DNA from: Acidobacteriota bacterium
GTDB lineage: Bacteria; Acidobacteriota; Vicinamibacteria; Fen-336
Assembly: GCA_011526565.1 (NCBI GenBank)
Contig: WYBL01000147.1
Span: forward strand, 1 to 64,000
Direction of reading: 5' to 3'
Length of the DNA stretch: 64,000 bases
Below, piece after piece: positions 17,086 through 25,243 of this stretch. A program made the position numbers and the translations under genes. The notes beneath the pieces are model-generated. The model did no database searches. It was not told the DNA's origin and worked only from the letters and a program-made list of their open reading frames with translations. Positions within the stretch are counted from its first letter, which is position 1. Each line of letters opens with the position of its first letter.

Positions 17086-17459
17086 ACGAGCACCCGCTCG
17101 CCCGGCTCCGCTTCTTCGAGCTCGAAGAGCACGCCGAGCCCCGCGCGGTCCAGGTCGCGCACCGACAGGCGCCGGGCGAGCCGGGCGCTCACGCCGCCCT
17201 CGTCGCCGGGGTCGCGCTCGCGGTCGAACTTGCGGACCAGCCACATCGGCACCCGCGCGCGCACGAGCCGCTTCTCCTCGGCGCTCCACACCAGGGCGCC
17301 CAGCTCGTGGGGAGGGCCGGGCCGCCCCTGAAGGCGCAGCGCCTCGCGCCGGGCCTGCGCGAACGCCGGGCCGGGGTCGGACATGCGCGCCACCTCCACC
17401 CGCAGGCAGCCGAGCAGCGGCAGCAGCAACAGGCCGGCCAGCAGGCGGACGCTCCTCAC
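17073..17459 (-). CDS. Small lipoprotein opening the sigma operon
   Basis: 128 aa from GTG at 17459. Signal peptide RSVRLLAGLLLLPLLGC has a lipobox LLGC (Cys at residue 18), so it should be a lipid-anchored envelope protein. The C-terminal 60 residues (RARVPMWLVRKF through FELEEAEPGERVLVWLR) follow the same pattern as the modules ending the two exported proteins at the far end of the operon. A longer open frame runs upstream, but it would overlap the divergent LOG gene and lacks a signal. The spacing from a TTATCC box upstream suggests a very short leader. Confidence 0.65.
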   Translation of the reverse strand: MRSVRLLAGLLLLPLLGCLRVEVARMSDPGPAFAQARREALRLQGRPGPPHELGALVWSAEEKRLVRARVPMWLVRKFDRERDPGDEGGVSARLARRLSVRDLDRAGLGVLFELEEAEPGERVLVWLR

Positions 17460-17518
17460 ACCCGGATAACGCCCGAGGCCGGCGCCGGGTTCCCGGCCGG
17501 GTCGGGGCTTGAGGTAAC

Positions 17519-17529
17519 ATGCTAAGTCT

Positions 17530-17533
<4 letters not shown>
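17519..17533 (+). other. Four-codon leader ORF overlapping the LOG gene start
   Basis: ATG CTA AGT CTT TGA is preceded by GAGG at 17511-17514, an acceptable Shine-Dalgarno. Its TGA overlaps the TTG start of the next gene as TTGA. Ribosomes could end here and reinitiate at TTG, which has no ribosome binding site of its own. Alternatively TAACAT at 17515-17520 is a -10 box and this ORF is not transcribed. Confidence 0.3.
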
Positions 17534-18189
<656 letters not shown>

Positions 18190-18212
18190 GGCGTAGCGAG
18201 GAGCGACGAGAG

Positions 18213-19211
<999 letters not shown>

Positions 19212-19217
19212 CCTCCG

Positions 19218-19580
19218 CTACTTCTCGTCCTTCTTCTTCTCGTCGCCGCCGAACACGGCCCCGAGCGCCCAGTTGACGAGCGCGATCACCAGGCTGCCGA
19301 GCATGCCGGCGATCAGCCCGTCCACCGTGTAGCTCGGCATCAGCCAGGCGAAGGCCATCAGCAGCAGGCCGTTGAGGACGAAGTAGAAGAGGCCGAGGGT
19401 GACGATCAGCGCCGGCAGCGAGAGCAGCATCACCAGCGGCCGCACGACCAGGTTGAACAGCCCGAGCGCGGCGCCGGCCAGCAGCAGCTGCAGCACGTCG
19501 CCCTCGAAGCGGATGCCGGGCACCACCTGGGTGGCGAGCAGTGCCAGGGCGTTGCCGACGATGCGGGCGATCACCTTCAT
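19218..19580 (-). CDS. Phage holin 4_2-like small membrane protein
   Basis: 120 aa with four hydrophobic segments and a charged tail GGDEKKKDEK. The pattern and the LGLFNLVVRPLVMLLSLPALIVTLGLF core (NLVVRPLVMLLSLPALIVT) match the widespread four-helix family PF04020, named after holins but present in many bacteria without phage. No lysis role is implied. The gene is convergent with the dehydrogenase (six-base gap). It shares a 24-base divergent spacer with the diguanylate cyclase, where overlapping -10 boxes face both ways. Confidence 0.85.
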   Translation of the reverse strand: MKVIARIVGNALALLATQVVPGIRFEGDVLQLLLAGAALGLFNLVVRPLVMLLSLPALIVTLGLFYFVLNGLLLMAFAWLMPSYTVDGLIAGMLGSLVIALVNWALGAVFGGDEKKKDEK

Positions 19581-19588
19581 CGAGGGGC

Positions 19589-19595
19589 TATCATA
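19589..19595. promoter_or_regulatory. Overlapping divergent -10 boxes
   Basis: TATCAT (19589-19594, plus strand) and TATGAT (19595-19590, minus strand) share five bases. Each matches the -10 consensus at five of six positions. They sit ten and nine bases from the GTG at 19605 and the ATG at 19580, so both messages would be nearly leaderless and neither gene has a Shine-Dalgarno. No strong -35 lies at 17 bases in either direction. Confidence 0.45.
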
Positions 19596-19604
19596 CCGGC
19601 TCCC

Positions 19605-20747
19605 GTGCCCCGCCCTGCGCCTCGCGCCGCCGACCCCGCCGCCGAAGTGGTCGCGTTCCGCCACGAGCTGCTGGAGCTGCTGGCGCAGCAGCCGCCCGAC
19701 GACGCGGAGCTGCTCGAGATCCTGGCTCGCCACGAGGCCCACGGCCACCCGGTGTACTCGGCGCTGCTGTCGATCCTGGTCCACCTCGACTTCTCGGAGG
19801 CCACGGCGCGCCGCCACTGGAAGCGGATCCTCGGCCACCGCGCGCTGCTGCGAGAGCGGCTGGGGCGCGATCCGGGCCTGCGGGTGGCGCTGCTCGACTA
19901 CTTCGCCAACTTCGCGAAGGAGCTGCGCAGCCCGACGGTGATCGAGATCTCGATCTTCGAGCGCACCGAGCGCTCGGCGGTCAGCGACGGGTTGACCGGC
20001 CTGTACAACCACGCCTTCTTCGCCCAGGCCCTGCGCCGCGAGGTGTTGCGCGCCCGGCGCCACGGCCACGCGCTCTCGCTGCTGCTGTTCGACCTCGACA
20101 ACTTCAAGAAGGTCAACGACAGCCGCGGCCACCTCGCCGGCGACCGGGTGCTGGTCAAGGTGGCCGCCCTGGTCCAGTCGTGCGTGCGCGAGATCGACGT
20201 CGCCGCGCGCTACGGCGGCGAGGAGTTCGCGGTGATCCTGCCCGACACCTCCGGCCCCGGCGCCCACGTCGTGGCCGAGCGCATCCGGCGCCGGATCGAC
20301 GACCACTTCCGCCGCGGCAAGGGTCCGCGGGTGACGATCTCCGGCGGCGTCGCCAGCTTTCCGGAGGACGGCTCGGCGCCCGAGCACCTGATCGAGCGGG
20401 CCGACGCCCTGCTCTATCGTTCGAAGGCGGAGGGCAAGAACCGGGTGCTGCTCTCGGCCGGCGAGCGCCGCCGCCACCTGCGGCTGCCGGCCTCGGTGCC
20501 GGTGCGGCTGCAGGCCCGCGCCGGGCGCGGCCGTGGGCGGGTGCAGAACGTGTCGGCGGGCGGCCTGCTGGTGCGGCTGCCGCAGCCTCCCGCCCTGGGC
20601 GAACAGGTGCACGTCGCGGTCGGCGGCGAAGCGATGGTGGGCGAGGTCGTGCGCGTGCTGCCGGCGCCCGACCGCGACGGGCAGTACGAGGTGGGCCTGC
20701 GCCTGCTGGCCGAAGACGCGCGGCTGCCGGAGCGCGTGCGCCCCTGA
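19605..20747 (+). CDS. Diguanylate cyclase with C-terminal PilZ domain
   Basis: 380 aa, cytoplasmic, GTG start. The N-terminal 120 residues are helical with no recognised domain. The GGDEF domain has DGLTGLYNHAFF, LLFDLDNFKKVND and RYGGEEFAVILP (GGEEF at about residue 206), so it should make c-di-GMP. An inhibitory site RxxD (REID) lies five residues before GGEEF. The C-terminal PilZ domain (about residues 288-380) has RxxxR in RRRHLRLPA and NVSAGGLLV, the c-di-GMP binding signature. The enzyme can therefore bind its own product at two places. Its stop overlaps the apparent CTG start of the next gene. Confidence 0.9.
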   Translation: MPRPAPRAADPAAEVVAFRHELLELLAQQPPDDAELLEILARHEAHGHPVYSALLSILVHLDFSEATARRHWKRILGHRALLRERLGRDPGLRVALLDYFANFAKELRSPTVIEISIFERTERSAVSDGLTGLYNHAFFAQALRREVLRARRHGHALSLLLFDLDNFKKVNDSRGHLAGDRVLVKVAALVQSCVREIDVAARYGGEEFAVILPDTSGPGAHVVAERIRRRIDDHFRRGKGPRVTISGGVASFPEDGSAPEHLIERADALLYRSKAEGKNRVLLSAGERRRHLRLPASVPVRLQARAGRGRGRVQNVSAGGLLVRLPQPPALGEQVHVAVGGEAMVGEVVRVLPAPDRDGQYEVGLRLLAEDARLPERVRP

Positions 20748-21544
20748 CCCGGCCGCTCGCCCTGGCCCTGGCGGCGGCGGTCGCGAGCTTCGCCGCGGGC
20801 TCCGAGCGACCGCTGCCCGACGGCGACGCGGTCGCCCGCGGCCTGGTCGAGAACACCCGCCGCCGCGAGAAGGCGCTCGACGCCTACACCTACGACCTCG
20901 TCGAGACCCGCGAGGAGCTGCACTCCGACGGCCGGGTCAAGTCGCGCAAGACCCGCAAGCTGCTCGTCACCCACGTCGAAGGACGCCCGGTGCGACGCCT
21001 GGTCGCGGAGAACGGCGCGCCGCTGCCGCCCGCGCGCCAAGCGGAGGTGGACCGGGAGGCCGCGCAGAAGGCCGACGCGATCCGCCGCGGCGACGTGCTG
21101 GTCGAGGACCCGGTGCCGCGTCTTTCGCGCATCCTCGAGCGCTACGCGTTCCGCTCCGTGGCCCGCGAGGACGGTTTGCTGGTGCTCGCGTTCGCGCCGC
21201 GCCCGGGCAAGCGCGACATCGAGAACGACAACGTGCTGCGCCGGGTCCACGGCCGGCTGTGGGTCGACGAGGCGCGCGGCGAGCTGGTGCGGGCGCGGAC
21301 GCACAACGAGGGCTCGATCAAGTGGGCGCTCGGCCTGGGCGCGAAGGTCAGGACGCTGACGCTGTCGATGGAGTTCGCGCCGGTCGACGACGTGTACCTG
21401 CCGCGGCGGGTCGAGACCGAGGTCGCCGGGCGGGTGCTGCTGTTCAAGGGCTTCCACAAGCGCCAGGTCCACGAGTACGGCAACTACCAGCGCTTCTCCG
21501 TCAGCTTCGAAGAGACGATCGCGACCCCTTCGCCGACGCCGTGA
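20744..21544 (+). CDS. Exported protein of unknown function, apparent CTG start
   Basis: 266 aa if begun at CTG 20744, which overlaps the cyclase stop as CTGA. The first residues TRPLALALAAAVASFAAGS form a signal peptide. No ATG, GTG or TTG lies close upstream in frame, and the next ATG is inside the domain. GGAG at 20729-20732 is 11 bases before CTG. The mature part has YTYDLVETREELHSDGRVKSR (here YTYDLVETREELHSDG), LWVDEARGELVRARTHN and LPRRVETEVAGRVLLFKGF. This alternating pattern is like LolA/LppX-type folds that carry lipids. The family is common in Acidobacteria, but I know no function. Confidence 0.7.
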   Translation: MTRPLALALAAAVASFAAGSERPLPDGDAVARGLVENTRRREKALDAYTYDLVETREELHSDGRVKSRKTRKLLVTHVEGRPVRRLVAENGAPLPPARQAEVDREAAQKADAIRRGDVLVEDPVPRLSRILERYAFRSVAREDGLLVLAFAPRPGKRDIENDNVLRRVHGRLWVDEARGELVRARTHNEGSIKWALGLGAKVRTLTLSMEFAPVDDVYLPRRVETEVAGRVLLFKGFHKRQVHEYGNYQRFSVSFEETIATPSPTP

Positions 21545-21548
21545 GCGC

Positions 21549-22730
21549 TCAGTACACGAACTCGTCGAGGTCGTAGCGGGCCAGCTTCGGCCCGGCCGGG
21601 CCGCGCGCGAGGCCCGCCGTCAGCGCCGCGCGTTGCGCCGCGAGTTCGTCTCCGGTCAGCGGCTCCACGCCCGCGTCGCCGGCGGCGCGCGCGTAGGCGG
21701 GGTTCTGGCCGGGCAGCAGGTCGGAGACGTAGACGAGGTCGCCCGCGCGGAGCTGCATGCGCGCGAGCACGTCCGCCGTGCGCTCCGCGTGGGCCGCGGC
21801 GAAACGGCGGCCGCCGGCGCCCGCCATCACGATCACGCCGGCCGCGATGCCCGCCGCGTGCAGCGACTCGACCAGCGCGACTGCGTCCCCCGGGTCGCCC
21901 GGCTTGGCGAGGAACTCGAGGAGGGCGGGGTCGCCGGTCTCCAGGCCGACGTAGACGCGGCGCAGGCCCAGCGCGGCGTACGCGCGCCACTCGTCGATCT
22001 CCTTGCGCTCGCCGGTCCAGGCGTCGACGAACGCGTGCAGGCCGGTGACCGCGCCGGGCGTGGCCGCGAGCGCCGCGCGGCGCTCCGCGGCCGGCAGCGC
22101 CGCGTCGACCAGCGGAAACACCTCGCCGACCGCGCGCAGCAACGGCTCGAGCCGCGCGCGCGCGACGCACAGCGCGTTGGCGGCGCCGACGAAGACGCTG
22201 CGCCGCAGCGGCAGCGCGGGGCCGAGGTAGTCGCGCACGGCGTGCAGGTGGGCGCGGAACTCGGCCTCCTCGCGCACGCGGAACGCGACGCCCGCGTAGA
22301 GCGAGCAGAAGCGGCACTGGTTCCAGGAACAGCCGTCGGTGGCCTGGACGACGATCGCGAGGTACTGGTCGGGCGGCAGGATGCCGAGCGGCGAGTAGAT
22401 CTCGCGGAAGCGGGCGGCGTCGCCCGCAAGCGCCGCTGCGTCCATCGCGACCACCGTGCGCAGCCGCTCCGCGGCCTCCGCCGGAGCGTCGGCGGGCAGC
22501 GCGCGCAGGGCGGCCTCGGCCTCGCGCCGCGCTTCTTCCGCGACCTCGGCCGCGGCGGTCGCGTCGAGCCGGCGGCGGAACGGCGTGGCGACTTCGCCGC
22601 GCCAGCGCCGGCCCTTGGCCAGCATCCCGCCGTCGAGCCCGCGGCGGTGGGTGACGCCGTCGCGGACGAGCGCGTAGGGGCGGCCCCCGAGGTCCCACGA
22701 CGAGACGTCGTGGTCGCCGACCGCCAGCAC
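21549..22730 (-). CDS. Radical SAM protein
   Basis: 393 aa from GTG 22730. The cluster motif is CSWNQCRFC (CX4CX2C, one residue longer between the first two Cys than the usual CX3CX2C), in VVQATDGCSWNQCRFCSLY. Later parts RRVYVGLETGDPALLEFLAKPG and AGIAAGVIVMAG fit the SAM-binding barrel. The frame stays open upstream of GTG to the stop of the Yip1 gene. Those 26 codons (TLDPVAFEVLGRPARLRAA included) look protein-like, so the true start may be a CTG at 22796. The DHDVSSWDLGGRPY segment is probably an N-terminal beta domain. Reaction and substrate are unknown. Confidence 0.8.
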   Translation of the reverse strand: MLAVGDHDVSSWDLGGRPYALVRDGVTHRRGLDGGMLAKGRRWRGEVATPFRRRLDATAAAEVAEEARREAEAALRALPADAPAEAAERLRTVVAMDAAALAGDAARFREIYSPLGILPPDQYLAIVVQATDGCSWNQCRFCSLYAGVAFRVREEAEFRAHLHAVRDYLGPALPLRRSVFVGAANALCVARARLEPLLRAVGEVFPLVDAALPAAERRAALAATPGAVTGLHAFVDAWTGERKEIDEWRAYAALGLRRVYVGLETGDPALLEFLAKPGDPGDAVALVESLHAAGIAAGVIVMAGAGGRRFAAAHAERTADVLARMQLRAGDLVYVSDLLPGQNPAYARAAGDAGVEPLTGDELAAQRAALTAGLARGPAGPKLARYDLDEFVY

Positions 22731-22808
22731 GGTGGCGTCGGGCGCCGCGCGCAGCCGCGCGGGGCGCCCGAGGACCTCGAACGCGACGGGGTCCAGCGTG
22801 CCGGCTTC

Positions 22809-23366
22809 TTACGCGGCCGCGCCCGCCAGGCCGCCGAGCACGGCGGCGCCGCCGACCGCCATCGCCGTGATGCCGCAGGAGATCGCGAAGCCGACCAGCC
22901 ACGCGACCACGCAGACCGCGACGGCGCGGCCAGTGCTGCGGTAGTCGAGCACCTGGCGCACCGCGACCACGGACACGTAGATCTGCCAGACCAGGATCGC
23001 GAGCGAGATCAGGATGCCGAGGAACGGGATGATCGTGAAGACCCGCAGCAGGCCCGGGGCGGCCGCGAAGCCGAGCACCCGCATCACCTCCGGCACGTCG
23101 GCCTTGGTCGTCGGCTCCGGCATCACGTGGACGCCGACGAAGTAGATGAGCGCCGAAGCGATCACCCATCCGATCAGCGACCCGACGATCCCGAACGCGA
23201 GCCCGATCGCTCCGCCTTCGCCAAGAGCGCCGATGCCCGACGCGACGGCGGTCGCGGCGACGACGCCGAGGGCGGGGATCAGCGCCTCCTTGTCCGCCTC
23301 GATCTCCTCGAAGATGCGCACGTCCGCCTTCAGCGCGCCGACGACCCGATCCGCATAGCTCGACAT
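22809..23366 (-). CDS. Yip1-family membrane protein
   Basis: 185 aa with about five membrane segments. Starts MSSYADRVVGALKADVRIFEEIEADKEA (here ADVRIFEEIEADKEA), a cytoplasmic helix, and then PALGVVAATAVASGIGAL. The layout matches bacterial Yip1 domain proteins, whose role is unclear. The ATG follows GGGGGAGACC, a good ribosome binding site. It lies just upstream of, and in the same frame as, the radical SAM gene, separated only by TAA. Confidence 0.75.
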   Translation of the reverse strand: MSSYADRVVGALKADVRIFEEIEADKEALIPALGVVAATAVASGIGALGEGGAIGLAFGIVGSLIGWVIASALIYFVGVHVMPEPTTKADVPEVMRVLGFAAAPGLLRVFTIIPFLGILISLAILVWQIYVSVVAVRQVLDYRSTGRAVAVCVVAWLVGFAISCGITAMAVGGAAVLGGLAGAAA

Positions 23367-23437
23367 CTGGTCTCCCCCTCTTCGATTGCCGCGCCCGCAT
23401 CCTACACGCCCGGGGAGCGGGGCGCCCGCGGGTCGTG

Positions 23438-25087
23438 CTACTCCGTCGCCAGCCGCCAGGCGGCGGCTTGCTTGTCGTTGCGCACGAGCAGCAGGTCGCC
23501 GGCCAGGGCCGGCGGGTTCCAGGTCTTGCCCTCGAGCACGGCGACGCGCGAGCGTTCGACGTGGGCGTCGGGCCGCGGCTCGACCAGCACCAGCTCGCCG
23601 CTCTCGGCCATCACCAGGAGCTGACCGCCGACCAGGATCACCTGGCCGTGGCCGTAGCGGCCGGCGCGCCAGCGGCGCTCGCCGGTCTCGGGGTCGACGC
23701 AGGTGAGCACGCCGTCGTCGAGGCCGTAGAGGAAGCCCTCGTGCAGCACGACGTTCGTGAACTTGGCCTTGAGCCGCGGGCTCTCCCAGACGAGGCTCGG
23801 GCGGATCGCGCCGCCGTCTTCGGCCAGCCGGAAGCGCTTGGCGCCGACCCCGTAGCCGGCGGACACGAGCAGGCCGTCTTCGCCCAGCGCCAGCGGCTTC
23901 GACACCTTTTCGCCCTGCTTCGTCCACTCCTGCCGCCACAGCACGGCGCCGCTGTCGGGGTCGTGACCCGTCACGCTCGTGGCGTTCCAGATCACGACCT
24001 GCTCGCGGCCGAGCAGGCGGGCGAAGAACGGCGACGAGTAGCTCGCGCGGTCGTCGCCGCCTGCCCATCGGCGCTCGCCGCTGCGCCGGTCGTAGGCGAC
24101 CAGCGAGCGCCCGCCGGGGCCGCCGGGGTTGACGATCACGAGCTCTCCGCGCACGAGCGGCGAGCCGGCAACGCCCCACTCGGGCACGGTGGCGCCGTTC
24201 TCGCTCGCGGTGTCGCGCAGCCACAACCGGCGACCGGTGGCGAGGTCGTGGGCGCTGAGCGTGCCGCGGGCGCCGATCGCGAACACCTCCGCGCCGTCGA
24301 TCGTGGGCGTCGAGCGCGGGCCGTCGCCGGCCAGGCCCGACGTGTAGTGCGCGGGCCACGACGACAGCCAGCGCACCTTCCCGGTCTCCGCCTCGTAGGC
24401 GACCAGCGCCTCCTCGTCGCCGCGCTGCTCGAGCGTCAGCGCCAGCCCGTCGTGCACCGCGAAGCCCGACCAGCCGGCCCCGATCGGCTGCGACCACAGC
24501 CGGCGCGGCGCCCGGCTCGCGAAATCGGCGAGGCGCGGGCCGGGCAGCGTCGCGTCGCGGTTCGGGCCCATGAACTGCGGCCAGCCGGGCGCCGGTGTGG
24601 CTGCCGGCGCGACGAGCGCCGGCGCCGGCTCCGCGGCCGGGGCGGCCCCGGCTTCGTCGGCGCTCGTCGCGCCCGCACTCGTCTCACGGCTCCCGCCCGC
24701 GGGGTCGGAGGCGGGGCCCGGCGTGGGCGTCTCGACGATCGGCGCGGCGGGCGGCGTCGCCGGCGCCGTCGGCAAAGAAGGCGGCGCGGCCCAGCGCGAC
24801 TCGACCACCGGCACCAGGTCGCCGCTGAAGCCCCGCACGCGGAACAGCGCGAAGAAGGCGGCCACGGCGGCGACGAGGGCCAGCGCGCCGGCGCCGCGCA
24901 CGCGGGCAGGCAGCCGCGATAAGGCGACGAACCACAGGGCGAGCAGCAGCCCGGCGAGGCCGAGCGTCACCATCGTCAGCGTGACCATCTGCTGCTGGGA
25001 GCGCTCGCCGGTTGCCCACACGACGGCGAGGGCGATCAGGGCGAGCGCGGACACGACGGCGGCGGGCCAGAGGCGGGGCTTGTCCAT
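23438..25087 (-). CDS. Membrane-anchored PQQ-like beta-propeller protein
   Basis: 549 aa from ATG 25087 (a GTG at 25111 is possible). Three hydrophobic helices lie in the first 90 residues. A Pro/Ala-rich linker to about residue 165 follows. The propeller begins at GWPQFMGPNRDATLPG, with repeated blade motifs of type ALVAYEAETGKVRWL, LSAHDLATGRRLWL, LTCVDPETGERRWRAG. These are the tryptophan-docking repeats of PQQ/BamB-like propellers. No PQQ-binding catalytic residues are evident, so a scaffold or binding role is more likely. It is one of three paralogues in the window sharing a WPQxxGPxRD start. TTATCCT upstream (minus strand) may be a -10 with a short leader. Confidence 0.85.
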   Translation of the reverse strand: MDKPRLWPAAVVSALALIALAVVWATGERSQQQMVTLTMVTLGLAGLLLALWFVALSRLPARVRGAGALALVAAVAAFFALFRVRGFSGDLVPVVESRWAAPPSLPTAPATPPAAPIVETPTPGPASDPAGGSRETSAGATSADEAGAAPAAEPAPALVAPAATPAPGWPQFMGPNRDATLPGPRLADFASRAPRRLWSQPIGAGWSGFAVHDGLALTLEQRGDEEALVAYEAETGKVRWLSSWPAHYTSGLAGDGPRSTPTIDGAEVFAIGARGTLSAHDLATGRRLWLRDTASENGATVPEWGVAGSPLVRGELVIVNPGGPGGRSLVAYDRRSGERRWAGGDDRASYSSPFFARLLGREQVVIWNATSVTGHDPDSGAVLWRQEWTKQGEKVSKPLALGEDGLLVSAGYGVGAKRFRLAEDGGAIRPSLVWESPRLKAKFTNVVLHEGFLYGLDDGVLTCVDPETGERRWRAGRYGHGQVILVGGQLLVMAESGELVLVEPRPDAHVERSRVAVLEGKTWNPPALAGDLLLVRNDKQAAAWRLATE

Positions 25088-25243
25088 GGTCTTGGAAGCA
25101 GGATAACTCACGTCTTTTTGCAGCCCGGCCGCGAACGGCCGCGCGGGGGGCGGCGTATCCTCGGGTCAGTTCTCCGCCGTCAACGCGCGGGCCGCGGTGC
25201 GGCCTCGCGCACAGACAACTGCCGCCTACGACGAAGGATCCCG

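Noticed and set aside
19218..19580. Prophage holin
   Set aside because: The four-helix family is widespread in non-phage settings and no phage gene is nearby.
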